Shown here piece after piece: positions 53,482-62,430 of a stretch of 64,000 nucleotides of DNA (within the stretch, counting starts at the first letter, position 1; each line of letters opens with the position of its first letter). The stretch lies in contig NZ_CBCPHV010000003.1 of NCBI RefSeq assembly GCF_965118635.1, positions 62,001-126,000 of the forward strand. Reading direction: 5' to 3'. Made by a program: the position numbers and the translations under genes. The notes beneath the pieces were generated by a model that worked only from the letters and a program-made list of their open reading frames with translations, did not search any database and was not told the DNA's origin. This stretch comes from Empedobacter brevis_A (lineage in GTDB: Bacteria > Bacteroidota > Bacteroidia > Flavobacteriales > Weeksellaceae).

Positions 53482-54891
53482 TTATCTTCTTCCTCCGCGA
53501 GAACCACCGCTTCCCATGCTTCCTCCACGAGAACCTCCTCCCATACTTCCGCTACTCATACTGCTTCCTCTACTTGGAGAAGGTGTAGAATAGGTAGGAC
53601 GAGAATTATTCATACTTCCTCTGTCATAACTTCTGTTAGGTTGTTGGTATTGTTGTGTTTCTCTTGTTGGTCTAGTGTTATAACTTGGTTGTTGAGGTTG
53701 AGTAGGTCTCACTTCACGAGTTGGACGTGTGTTTATTTGTCCTCGATCAATAGTGGGTCTTACTTCTCTAGTTGGACGAGTACCATTGATTTGACTTTGG
53801 TCAACACTTGGTCTCACTTCACGGGTAGGACGTGTGTTTATTTGTCCTCGATCAATAGAAGGTCTTACTTCTCTAGTAGAACGGGTTCCATTTATTTGAC
53901 TTTGGTCAACACTTGGTCTTACTTCACGAGTTGGACGCGTGTTTAGTTGTCCTCTATCAACAGTAGGTCTTATTTCACGAGTAGGACGAGTACCATTGAT
54001 TTGGTTACGATCTGAAGGTCTAACCTCACGATTTACACTATTAATATTACGACTAGGTCTTATACCTGCAGAACCTTGACTATTTCTACTATTTAAGCTT
54101 CCTATAGGACGTGTAGAATTAATTGTATTATTCAAACGACCTCCATTTCTGTAGCCAGGCTGTGTATAAATACCTCTTGGTCGATTATATCCATAAAATC
54201 CATTATAGTAACCTGGGTATCCGTACCAATTGTTCCAACCATAATAGCTTCCATAATATCCTGCATAAAAAGGTCTATTCCAACCCCATCCATAGTAACC
54301 ATTGTTCCAAGGGTTGTTCCAACCCCATCCGAAAGACATACCGAACCCGTTTCCATACCATCCGCTATACCAAGGATTGTAAAATCCCCATTGATATGGA
54401 TTGTAAAAACCTGACCATCCATAGTTATACCAAGGATAGTTGTTCCAAATGTTAATTTCTACACCTTCATTACGTCCCCAGCTAGAATTACTAGACCCGT
54501 TATAAGTAAGTGTATAGTCATTGTTTCCAAAATAATTGTAACCTCCTAAACCATATCCATTAATTTTAACTTTGGTTGAAGTGTTTTCAGTCGAATTATT
54601 TTGAGTAGTATCTATGTCGTCTTGGTAGTAAAATTGTTCCGCCCCATTACCTTCTGCATCGAAGTAAGGACTTCCTATTTTAATTTCACCAGCATTATCT
54701 TGTTCATTTTGCTCATTATCATATTGTGGTTGAGCTTGTTGATATGTTTTATCTGTTTTCGGATTATAATAAACTCCGTCGCTTTCGTAACCGCTTGGTT
54801 GATAAGTCGAACAAGATGAAATTCCTAAAGCAGCTACCATTATTAGAGTAGTTGCAGAAATTTTATTAGAAATTTTATAAACTTTGTTCAT
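53482..54891 (-). CDS. Repeat-rich lipoprotein with Trp/Tyr/Gly and Arg/Pro/Thr regions
   Basis: 469 residues from the ATG at 54891 (MNKVYKISNK); a longer frame upstream adds an unlikely leader. Lipobox GISSC. After an acidic Gln/Asn-rich stretch comes a region of about 95 residues very rich in Trp, Tyr, Gly and Asn (NPWYSGWYGNGFG type), then six to seven tandem repeats of 17-18 residues (TRPTREVRPSVDQSQING), then a Gly/Ser/Arg tail. The protein is likely surface-exposed and disordered. Function unknown; similar glycine-rich lipoproteins are frequent in flavobacteria. Confidence 0.8.
   Translation of the reverse strand: MNKVYKISNKISATTLIMVAALGISSCSTYQPSGYESDGVYYNPKTDKTYQQAQPQYDNEQNEQDNAGEIKIGSPYFDAEGNGAEQFYYQDDIDTTQNNSTENTSTKVKINGYGLGGYNYFGNNDYTLTYNGSSNSSWGRNEGVEINIWNNYPWYNYGWSGFYNPYQWGFYNPWYSGWYGNGFGMSFGWGWNNPWNNGYYGWGWNRPFYAGYYGSYYGWNNWYGYPGYYNGFYGYNRPRGIYTQPGYRNGGRLNNTINSTRPIGSLNSRNSQGSAGIRPSRNINSVNREVRPSDRNQINGTRPTREIRPTVDRGQLNTRPTREVRPSVDQSQINGTRSTREVRPSIDRGQINTRPTREVRPSVDQSQINGTRPTREVRPTIDRGQINTRPTREVRPTQPQQPSYNTRPTRETQQYQQPNRSYDRGSMNNSRPTYSTPSPSRGSSMSSGSMGGGSRGGSMGSGGSRGGRR
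53659..53991 (-). repeat. Tandem coding repeat of about 51-54 bp
   Basis: Codes TRPTREVRP followed alternately by SVDQSQING and TIDRGQIN, so two unit types form a roughly 105-bp higher-order repeat. Confidence 0.85.
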
Positions 54892-54993
54892 AATTATAAA
54901 TTTACATCGTTTGTAATAATTAAATTTGCATAAACATAAGGCAATATTTATGCCAAGTAAAGATACGAAACTTATCAACAAATATAAAAGATT

Positions 54994-56472
54994 ATGGCAA
55001 AATTAACAACTCGTGCTGAGGATTATTCTAAGTGGTACAATGAGCTTGTTGTAAAAGCGAATTTAGCTGAAAATTCAAAGGTTAGAGGCTGTATGGTAAT
55101 TAAACCATACGGATATGCTATTTGGGAAAAACTGCAAGCAGAATTAGACAAAAAATTCAAAGAAACAGGTCATCAAAATGCTTATTTCCCCTTATTTGTT
55201 CCTAAAAGTTTATTCGAAGCCGAAGAAAAAAATGCAGAAGGTTTTGCAAAAGAATGTGCAGTAGTTACACATTATCGTTTGAAAAATGATCCAGATAATA
55301 AAGGAAAATTAATTGTAGATCCAGAAGCAAAATTAGAGGAAGAACTAATTGTTCGTCCAACTTCTGAAGCAATTATTTGGAGTACATACAAAAATTGGAT
55401 TCAATCTTATCGTGATTTACCAATTTTAATCAATCAATGGGCAAATGTAGTTCGTTGGGAAATGCGTACGCGTTTGTTTTTAAGAACTGCAGAATTTTTG
55501 TGGCAAGAAGGGCATACAGCACACGAAACAAAAGAAGAAGCGATTGCAGAAGCACAACAAATGCAGGAAGTATATGCAGATGTAGTAGAAAATTATATGG
55601 CAATTCCAGTTGTGAAAGGAAGAAAGTCAGATTCTGAGCGTTTTGCGGGAGCAGATGATACGTACACAATTGAAGCCTTGATGCAAGATGGTAAAGCTTT
55701 ACAAGCGGGAACTTCTCACTTTTTAGGGCAAAACTTCGCAAAAGCTTTTGATGTGAAATTTGCTAGTAAAGAAGGTAAACAAGAATATGTTTGGGCTACT
55801 TCTTGGGGTGTTTCTACTCGTTTGATGGGAGCATTAATTATGACACATTCTGATGATTTAGGATTAGTTTTACCTCCAAAATTAGCACCAATTCAAGTTG
55901 TTGTTGTGCCAATTTATAAAACAGAAGAACAATTAGAAGAAATTCGTCAAGTTGTAGATAAATTCTCGTCTGAATTGAAAGCGAAAGGAATTTCAATCAA
56001 ATTTGATGACGATGATAAAACAAAACCAGGATGGAAATTTGCTGAATATGAATTGAAAGGTGTTCCTGTTAGAATTGCAATTGGACCAAAAGATTTAGAA
56101 AAAGGCCATGTAGAAGTTGCTCGCCGTGATACATTAGAAAAACAATTTATTACATTGGATAATGTTTCAACAGAGGTTGAAAAATTGTTAGAAGATATTC
56201 AAACAAACTTATTCCAGCGTGCTTTAAATTATCGTGATGAACATATTACTGAGGTTTCTGATTTTGAAGAATTCAAAAATGTAATTGAAAATAAAGGAGG
56301 ATTTGTTTCTGCTTTATGGGACGGAACAGAAGAAACAGAAGAAGCGGTGAAGAATGAAACTAAAGCAACGATTCGTTGTATTCCTTTAGCATTCGAAACA
56401 CCAACAGAAGGAGTGGATGTTTTCTCTGGAAAACCTGCAAAATATAGAGTTTTATATGCAAAAGCATATTAA
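54994..56472 (+). CDS. proS: Prolyl-tRNA synthetase (short, eukaryote/archaeal-like type)
   Basis: 492-residue class II enzyme. Class II motifs visible: MVIKPYGYAIWEKLQ, RPTSEAIIWSTYKNWIQSYRDLPILINQWANVVRWEMR (motif 2 region, in outline), and the late anticodon-binding domain LAPIQVVVVPIYK. It lacks the YbaK-like editing insertion of the E. coli enzyme and ends with the C-terminal zinc-type domain and the tyrosine terminus (LYAKAY) of the short form. Charges tRNA-Pro. Confidence 0.96.
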   Translation: MAKLTTRAEDYSKWYNELVVKANLAENSKVRGCMVIKPYGYAIWEKLQAELDKKFKETGHQNAYFPLFVPKSLFEAEEKNAEGFAKECAVVTHYRLKNDPDNKGKLIVDPEAKLEEELIVRPTSEAIIWSTYKNWIQSYRDLPILINQWANVVRWEMRTRLFLRTAEFLWQEGHTAHETKEEAIAEAQQMQEVYADVVENYMAIPVVKGRKSDSERFAGADDTYTIEALMQDGKALQAGTSHFLGQNFAKAFDVKFASKEGKQEYVWATSWGVSTRLMGALIMTHSDDLGLVLPPKLAPIQVVVVPIYKTEEQLEEIRQVVDKFSSELKAKGISIKFDDDDKTKPGWKFAEYELKGVPVRIAIGPKDLEKGHVEVARRDTLEKQFITLDNVSTEVEKLLEDIQTNLFQRALNYRDEHITEVSDFEEFKNVIENKGGFVSALWDGTEETEEAVKNETKATIRCIPLAFETPTEGVDVFSGKPAKYRVLYAKAY

Positions 56473-56489
56473 AATAAATCTTATATCAA

Positions 56490-56526
56490 ACAAAAAAAGG
56501 AGCTATTGAATAGCTCCTTTTTTTGT
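56490..56526 (+). terminator. Terminator after proS
   Basis: AAGGAGCTATT/ (GAA) /TAGCTCCTT stem with A and T runs. Confidence 0.85.
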
Positions 56527-56527
56527 T

Positions 56528-57062
56528 TGATATTTTTTAAGTTCAATTCTTTTTAAATTAGTCAAAAATTTGGGTAAAAAATATTTAACTGAAAAATTAA
56601 TAAGTATACTAGGATAGGGTATCAGAAGTATTGTTTTTGTTATACCAATATTCACAATAAATCAAAAGACAAACGGTTGTTTGCCTTTATTTTATAAAAT
56701 TCTCTCAAATTATATCGTTTAACGCAAAAAATAACAGACCAACTAAAATATATTTTTTTGATGTATCTTCTTCGACAATCCTTCGACCGTTGTTCGACAA
56801 AACATACGTTTTCTCGAACAAATTCCGAAGAAATTGAATATTTTGTCTCTGAAAAATATAGATGACATAATAAAATATATACCTTATTGTGTAAAATAAG
56901 AAACCTCCTTAAAACGGTTGCTGAGCTAGCCGAAGTATTAAAGAGGTTGTCATTATACTATTTTGTGTTTTTAAAACTAAAATTAGAGTTGTGCAACAGT
57001 TACCGATGTTATGGACGTTTTTCTTTCTATTGTCAATGTTGTGTCAATCCGCATTATTTTAT
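56528..57062. other. Gene-poor stretch with short repeats
   Basis: No convincing gene. It contains the TTCGAC array (56771-56798), a small inverted repeat CAAAC/GTTTG near 56670-56683, and the sequence GGTTGCTGAGCTAGCCGAAGT near 56919. A 59-codon frame from a TTG at 56887 to 57066 overlaps the next gene and is poorly supported. Base composition is less AT-rich than most intergenic DNA here. Confidence 0.6.
56771..56798 (+). repeat. TTCGAC direct repeat, three copies at exact 11-bp spacing
   Basis: TTCGAC starts at 56771, 56782 and 56793. One further TCGAA lies about 20 bases on. Helical-turn spacing suggests a protein-binding array. Confidence 0.6.
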
Positions 57063-57554
57063 TTAGTTAGCAATGAATCGTTCATACAGCCTATAAATCA
57101 AATATCCAACTACAAGTAGTCTAACTATAATACTAAAAGCGGAATGTTTTACCTGTCCTTTTTCAAGTGTCAAAGGAAGTCGCTGTTGATTTGTCCATTC
57201 AGGGTTTAATTGCATTCCAAATTGATAGTTTTTATCATCAGTTGTCTGAACTTTTAAAACTTGTCCACTTCCAAACAAAGAGTTAATTTTTAATAATTTA
57301 GCTGTTGAAATTGTTTCAAGTGGAATAGTCCATTTACCACAAACAATTTTATTGTCCGTCAACAGAACAACTGCACGTTGAGAAGTCACCCAATCAAATC
57401 CATGTTGTATGTCTTGATTTGAAGTTGTCATTATACTTTTACTTGCGTCTGCCGCTAAAATTTTTTCGTTTGGATTGTTATACTCAAACTTTCGTCTTAT
57501 TCGTCCAGTCCCATAAATTAAGTCAACAAGTCCTTTTAATACTTGATTTATCAT
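57063..57554 (-). CDS. Orphan protein with a PH-like domain and a C-terminal membrane segment
   Basis: 163 residues. A soluble domain (about 20-130) of beta-strand pattern (QRAVVLLTDNKIVCGKWTIPLETI, LKVQTTDDKNYQFGMQL in outline) looks like a bacterial PH/GRAM fold, and a hydrophobic helix (about 140-158) ends it. No family recognised with certainty. Codon choice (more GTC, CTT and ACT) differs a little from flanking genes, and both sides are gene-poor with repeats, so it may have been acquired. Confidence 0.65.
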   Translation of the reverse strand: MINQVLKGLVDLIYGTGRIRRKFEYNNPNEKILAADASKSIMTTSNQDIQHGFDWVTSQRAVVLLTDNKIVCGKWTIPLETISTAKLLKINSLFGSGQVLKVQTTDDKNYQFGMQLNPEWTNQQRLPLTLEKGQVKHSAFSIIVRLLVVGYLIYRLYERFIAN

Positions 57555-57684
57555 TGTCTTTAGTGTCGTCTTTTTAAAATGCCTTATAATATATTTTTAT
57601 CAAACTAATATAGCTTTAGTTTCGTAAATAAGGATTTAATAATAAAAAATATTTTATCCTTTCTACTACTTTTTTAAGAAGTAT

Positions 57685-57765
57685 TCAATCTATTAATTCT
57701 CTAAGGCTAATATCTAAAGCTTCACAGATTTTTAGTAGTGTAGAAAATAAAAAATCTTTTTCCAT
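57685..57765 (-). pseudogene. C-terminal remnant of an XRE-family regulator
   Basis: An in-frame 26-codon piece reading STLLKICEALDISLRELID then stop, which is the end of a Cro/C1 helix-turn-helix domain. The preceding helices are missing, so the gene is truncated. Confidence 0.55.
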
Positions 57766-57795
57766 TTATAAATTCTTGCTAGATATTCCCTACAT

Positions 57796-57850
57796 AAAGG
57801 CAGGATAAAGGCAATATAATGGCAATATAATGGCTGTAGAATGTATGTAA
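57796..57850 (+). repeat. Imperfect 11-bp tandem repeat, five units
   Basis: AAAGGCAGGAT, AAAGGCAATAT, AATGGCAATAT, AATGGCTGTAG, and a decayed fifth unit, head to tail without gaps. GGC recurs every 11 bases in the first four. It lies directly upstream of the XRE remnant. Confidence 0.75.
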
Positions 57851-57936
57851 AGATATTTAAGAAATTCTGTGCTAAAACAATTATATTTTATACAACAGAT
57901 AGATAAACGTATTAATTATAATAATTATCAAAAACT

Positions 57937-57965
57937 AAAAAAAGAGCTATTAATTAGCTCCTTTT
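57937..57965 (-). terminator. Terminator overlapping the end of the Spy-like gene
   Basis: GAGCTA/TAGCTC stem with T run on the minus strand; its first arm lies within the last codons of the gene. Confidence 0.6.
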
Positions 57966-58276
57966 CTATTTTTATGTTTTTTGGCATGCAATTCTTTCAA
58001 TGTTGCCTTTTGTTCAGGTGTAAAAACACTATTGATTTCATTAAACTCTTTTTCACGAACTTCTTTCATTTTTCGTTTCAATTCAAGTTTTTCATCTTTG
58101 TAACTATCTTCTATTTGTTTAATTTTAATCACTTGAGCATCTGTCAAGTTTAAATCTTTCTTTAGTTGTTGTAATTTTTGCTCTCTCGATACATGGTGCT
58201 GATCTTGTGCAGAGGCAGTAGTTAAAGTAAAAGCGATTACCCCTAAACCTAAGTATTTATAAAATGCTGTCTTCAT
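57950..58276 (-). CDS. Spy/CpxP-like periplasmic protein (LTxxQ-type)
   Basis: 108 residues: Sec signal peptide (TTASAQ), then a helical domain with two LTxxQ-like motifs (LNLTDAQVIKIKQI and VFTPEQKATLKEL) and a basic end. The layout matches small Spy/CpxP chaperone-like proteins that respond to envelope stress. Transcribed away from the large receptor gene, with about 240 bases of shared control region. Confidence 0.8.
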   Translation of the reverse strand: MKTAFYKYLGLGVIAFTLTTASAQDQHHVSREQKLQQLKKDLNLTDAQVIKIKQIEDSYKDEKLELKRKMKEVREKEFNEINSVFTPEQKATLKELHAKKHKNRKGAN

Positions 58277-58515
58277 AATTTAAACTTTTTAATGATTTAT
58301 TTTAGACATAAGACTCAAAAAAAATAAAAAGGTTTAAAATGTATTTTGTTAAATTTTTAAAACTAACGAATACAATAAATTGTTATAGCTTGTAACGAAA
58401 AAGAAGAGTACTCGACATATTCTTTAAATATTTTTATTTAGAATTAAACCTTTTCAGATAAAGGTTGTCTAATAAATTGTAAAATTTAGAACTACTAAAA
58501 AGAAAAATTAAACAG

Positions 58516-61041
58516 ATGAGGTTAAGAAATTTATTTGCTCTGATTTTTATTTGTATCTGTGCTGCATTGAATGCACAAGATCTCTTAAAAATTAAAGGAA
58601 AGGTTTTGTCAAATGACAACAAGCCGGTGGAATATACAACCATTTCCTTAGAGAGTACTGAGGAAGGTGTTGTTGCAGAAGGAGCAACTGACGCTAAAGG
58701 AAATTTTGTAATAGAAGCAAAAGCAGGTAACTATATTTTGGTAATAGAACCAATGGGTTACGATGCGATTGAAAAAAATATAGAATTAAATGAAGCGCTT
58801 GATCTTGGTACATTCGTCGTAAAAGGAACAGAAACAGTTTCTTTAGATGCAGCGGTTGTAAAAGCAGAAAAACCAATATATAAAGTAGAGCTAGATAAAA
58901 AAGTTTACGACATGGCCAATGATCCTATGTCGCAAGGACAATCATTGTCAGATGCTTTGGCAAACGTTCCATCTGTGCAAGTTGATGCAGAAGGAAATGT
59001 TTCGTTGAGAGGAAATGATAATGTCAAATTCTTAATTGATGGAAAACCTTCAGGAATGTTAGGTGTTTCTGATGTTTCTGAAGCTTTAAAAAATATTCCA
59101 GCCGAAAATGTAGAACGTATAGAATTGGTCACAAACCCTTCGGCTCGTTACGAAGCTTCGGGGTCTGCAGGGATTATTAATATTGTATTAAAAAAAGGAT
59201 CTAATACTGGTTTTAATGGTTCTGTAACGTTGAATGGAGGACTTCCAAAAACGGTTGGTGGAAATGTTAACTTAAACTACAAAACTAAAAAATATAATAT
59301 TTACACAACATTGGGATCAAGATATGCTGATCGTGAAGGAGAAGGTTCTGCTTTTATGACAAGTTTTGATGAAAAAACGAAAATTGCGAACGAGTTTAGA
59401 TCGACAAATCGTGAGATGGACAGAATTCGTAGAAATTATAACATTCGTTTAGGTGGAGAATATTATTTAGATGATAAAAATACCTTAGGATTATCAGCTG
59501 GTTATCGTTACAATAATGGAAATAATAACTCTGTAGTTGATTACAATTATTTTGATAATACGATGAATTTCTTAAAACATGAATATAATCGTCAAAATGA
59601 AAAAGAAATTGAAAATAACTTTGATTTAGATTTTAATTATAAACACGAGTTTGATAAAAAAGGTCATGAATTTGTTTTTACGGGACGTTTTTCATCTCAA
59701 AAAGAAGACGAAGATGGGCTTGTAAATGGATTAACAAAAGATCTTGATAAAAAAACAGGAATCTACAAAGATAATATTACAAATCGTATTACTGATAATT
59801 TAGAAGATCAGAAAAATGTGATTTTAACAGCAGATTATGTTCGTCCAATTGGAGAAAAAGGAAAATTTGAATTAGGTGCTCGTGCAGATTTTAGCGATAC
59901 AAAAACGAATAATAAAACATTTTTCTTAAAACCAAATGGAGATTATGAAGAAGATGCTAGATTCTTTGCAAATGTAGATAATCAACAAAATGTATTTGCG
60001 GCTTATGCACAATATGGAAATGCAATTGGAGAGAAATTCCAATATTTTGCAGGTTTACGTTTGGAGAGTTCAGATATGAAAATCACGAATTATACAACAA
60101 ATAAAAACATCTCTAAAAAATACACAGATTTATTTCCAACATTAACATTGAACTATAAATTTACAGATAAAAACGAGATGCAATTAAGTTATTCTCGTCG
60201 TATTCGTCGTCCAATGGGATTCATGTTAATGCCTTTCTTTTCTGCAACAGATGACAGAAACATAAGAAATGGTAATCCAGATCTTAATCCAACATATACA
60301 AATTCGTTCGAATTGTCTTATATCACTTCAGTAGGTAAATTAATGGTAACACCAAGTTTATTTTACCAAAGAACAACAGATATGATTAATCAATTTCAAC
60401 GTAAAAGTGTAAATGATAAAGGAGATAACGTTTTTATTACAAAACCAGTTAATATGGGTAATGAAGATCGTTATGGTTTAGATTTAACCGCAACTTATAA
60501 ACCAGCAAAATGGTGGAATTTGATGCTTAATGTAAATTTATTTGGATATAATAGAACTGGTTATTACGAAGAATCTATTGTAGAAAAAGATCCTACAACA
60601 GGAAAAGAAACGAAAGAAATTTATTCTCAAGATTTTTCAGGAGATGGATTTAGCTCTCGTGGTAGATTATCATCTAACTTTACGTTACCAGCAGATTTCA
60701 AAATTCAAGTAGCTGGAAATTATTCAGGAAGTATAAAAACAGCTCAACAAAAAGTTGAAGACAATTTATCGATGGATTTTTCATTATCAAAAGATTTGTT
60801 CAAAAAACAAGCAACATTGTCTTTAAATATTCGTGATGTATTCAATTCAAGAAAGAGAGAAACGACAACTTATGGATCTGATTACACAAATTACGAAAAC
60901 ATGAGATGGATGAAACGTTCTCTTAACTTGTCTTTTACTTATCGTTTCAAGAATACAAATGAAAGAGAAAAGAATAGACAACAACGTCCAGATGGAGAAG
61001 AAATAGGAGGAGAAGAAATGCAATTGCAAACAGCTTCTTGA
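58516..61041 (+). CDS. Outer-membrane beta-barrel receptor (TonB-type, carboxypeptidase-like N-terminal domain)
   Basis: 841 residues: signal peptide (ALNAQ), a carboxypeptidase-regulatory-like domain (about 25-115, GKVLSNDNKPVEYTTISL), a plug (about 125-235, with DALANVPSVQVDAEGNVSLRGND in outline), then a large barrel of the OMP_b-brl_3 type with SYSRRIRRPMGFMLMPFF. It ends in an acidic Glu/Gln tail after the last strand, which is unusual for a barrel. Such receptors take up chelates or peptides or act without TonB; the ligand is unknown. Confidence 0.9.
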   Translation: MRLRNLFALIFICICAALNAQDLLKIKGKVLSNDNKPVEYTTISLESTEEGVVAEGATDAKGNFVIEAKAGNYILVIEPMGYDAIEKNIELNEALDLGTFVVKGTETVSLDAAVVKAEKPIYKVELDKKVYDMANDPMSQGQSLSDALANVPSVQVDAEGNVSLRGNDNVKFLIDGKPSGMLGVSDVSEALKNIPAENVERIELVTNPSARYEASGSAGIINIVLKKGSNTGFNGSVTLNGGLPKTVGGNVNLNYKTKKYNIYTTLGSRYADREGEGSAFMTSFDEKTKIANEFRSTNREMDRIRRNYNIRLGGEYYLDDKNTLGLSAGYRYNNGNNNSVVDYNYFDNTMNFLKHEYNRQNEKEIENNFDLDFNYKHEFDKKGHEFVFTGRFSSQKEDEDGLVNGLTKDLDKKTGIYKDNITNRITDNLEDQKNVILTADYVRPIGEKGKFELGARADFSDTKTNNKTFFLKPNGDYEEDARFFANVDNQQNVFAAYAQYGNAIGEKFQYFAGLRLESSDMKITNYTTNKNISKKYTDLFPTLTLNYKFTDKNEMQLSYSRRIRRPMGFMLMPFFSATDDRNIRNGNPDLNPTYTNSFELSYITSVGKLMVTPSLFYQRTTDMINQFQRKSVNDKGDNVFITKPVNMGNEDRYGLDLTATYKPAKWWNLMLNVNLFGYNRTGYYEESIVEKDPTTGKETKEIYSQDFSGDGFSSRGRLSSNFTLPADFKIQVAGNYSGSIKTAQQKVEDNLSMDFSLSKDLFKKQATLSLNIRDVFNSRKRETTTYGSDYTNYENMRWMKRSLNLSFTYRFKNTNEREKNRQQRPDGEEIGGEEMQLQTAS

Positions 61042-61060
61042 TCATTTAATAATTAATAAT

Positions 61061-61092
61061 AAAAAAAGGATTGCAATTGCAATCCTTTTTTT
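61061..61092. terminator. Bidirectional terminator
   Basis: Perfect palindrome AAGGATTGCAAT/ATTGCAATCCTT with A and T flanks. Confidence 0.85.
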
Positions 61093-61119
61093 ATTATTAA
61101 TTATTTGAACTAAAATGAA

Positions 61120-61503
61120 TTATTTGTTTTTTAACAAATCACGAATTTCACTCAATAATTCTTCTTGAGATGGACCAGCAGGAGCTGCCTCTTCAGCAGG
61201 TTCTTCTCTTTTTAATTTGTTAATTCCTTTAATCATTAAGAATAAAGCAAATGCAACAACGATAAAAGAAATAGTTGCAGCTAGAAAACTACCATATTTT
61301 ATTGCAGTTCCTGGAACGACTAATTCTGATAAGTTTTCAGCATTAATAGCTTTCAAAGCTGGATTTAAAAGTGCTGGAGTAATAATATCTTCAACTAAAG
61401 AAGTTATAATTTTACCAAAAGCACCACCGATAACAACACCGACAGCTAAATCTACTACGTTGCCTTTTACAGCAAACTCTTTAAATTCTTTAAAAAATCC
61501 CAT
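61120..61503 (-). CDS. mscL: Large-conductance mechanosensitive channel
   Basis: 127 residues. The N-terminal FKEFKEFAVKGNVVDLAVGVVIGGAFGKI is the MscL gate helix with its glycine/alanine packing, the second helix follows at about 70-95, and a short charged C-terminal helix (LLSEIRDLLKN) closes it. Opens under hypo-osmotic shock to release solutes. Complete. Confidence 0.97.
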   Translation of the reverse strand: MGFFKEFKEFAVKGNVVDLAVGVVIGGAFGKIITSLVEDIITPALLNPALKAINAENLSELVVPGTAIKYGSFLAATISFIVVAFALFLMIKGINKLKREEPAEEAAPAGPSQEELLSEIRDLLKNK

Positions 61504-61536
61504 AAGTTTAAATTTATTTCTAAGTTTATAATAATT

Positions 61537-62430
61537 TTAAGGTTGATTTGTATCTAATCTATTTTTAGATGAGATATATAAATAGATTCCAATTAACATA
61601 AAAGGAATACTTAATATTTGTCCGTTATTTAAGCCTATATTAATAGTTTCTGCTACAGCTTCTTCACCTTGGTTTTCTTTGTAGAATTCCACGATGAAAC
61701 GTATTAAAAATAATAAAAATAAGAATACGCCTAACAAAGCACCTAAATATTTTCTTTTGTCAGTTTTATTGTACATATAAATCATAACAAAGCCTAAGAT
61801 AACATACCCAATAGCTTCATATATTTGAGCTGGATGACGAGGAATAACTTCTCCGTAACCCAAACTTTGTTGATGAAATTTTACTGCCCAAGGTAATTCT
61901 GATGGTTTTCCGACAATTTCTGAGTTATAGAAATTTCCTATTCTAACAGCAGCTCCACCAAAAGGAACAACTACTGCAATTCTATCTAGTAACCACAAAA
62001 CATTGCGGTGCAAATATTTTCTACTGAATAAGTACGATGTTAAAATAACACCTATTGCAGCTCCATGGCTTGCTAATCCACTAAATCCTACGAATTCGTA
62101 ATTTTGTAATAAACCAAATAAAGTGCTTTTCCCTGGTGCGTGTTGTACAGGTAAAAAAACCTCGATTGGTCGCTCGATAAAAGCTGCTGGATCATAAAAT
62201 ATATATTCTCCAAGTCTTGCTCCAACTATAGCGCCAATAAATGTATATAGGAATAAAGGATCAAGTAATTCTTTTTTCTGATTTTCTTTTTTAAAAATGT
62301 TAGCCATCAAATACCAACCTACAACAAAGGCTACTATCCAACATAAACTATAAATATGTACTTTGAATCCTGCTATTTCAAATAAATAAGATTGTGGATC
62401 CCAATCGATAAACGAAAATAAGTTAATCAT
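61537..62430 (-). CDS. lgt: Prolipoprotein diacylglyceryl transferase
   Basis: 297-residue polytopic inner-membrane enzyme that adds diacylglycerol to the lipobox cysteine. Seven membrane segments; GARLGEYIFYDP, GLASHGAAIGV with the essential His, and the signature RIGNFYNSEIVGKPSELPWAV (Arg, Asn, Gly) are intact. Needed for the many lipoproteins coded in this window. The start overlaps the yidD stop by one base (TAATG), so the two are coupled. Confidence 0.97.
   Translation of the reverse strand: MINLFSFIDWDPQSYLFEIAGFKVHIYSLCWIVAFVVGWYLMANIFKKENQKKELLDPLFLYTFIGAIVGARLGEYIFYDPAAFIERPIEVFLPVQHAPGKSTLFGLLQNYEFVGFSGLASHGAAIGVILTSYLFSRKYLHRNVLWLLDRIAVVVPFGGAAVRIGNFYNSEIVGKPSELPWAVKFHQQSLGYGEVIPRHPAQIYEAIGYVILGFVMIYMYNKTDKRKYLGALLGVFLFLLFLIRFIVEFYKENQGEEAVAETINIGLNNGQILSIPFMLIGIYLYISSKNRLDTNQP

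Larger units (their letters stand above)
57555..57949. other. Gene-poor stretch with an XRE gene remnant and tandem repeats
   Basis: Holds the 26-residue XRE-regulator fragment and the 11-bp repeat array listed separately. Nothing else is supported; no tRNA or integrase. Confidence 0.6.

Noticed and set aside
56980..57030. attC-like cassette end (GTTGTGCAAC with GATGTTATGG)
   Set aside because: The core sites do not match the RYYYAAC and GTTRRRY rules, and no integrase lies nearby.
56887..57066. A 59-codon frame starting at TTG (LCKIRNLLKTVAELAEVLK)
   Set aside because: The start is weak, the C-terminal half is rich in Cys and Tyr without pattern, and it runs into the orphan gene on the other strand.
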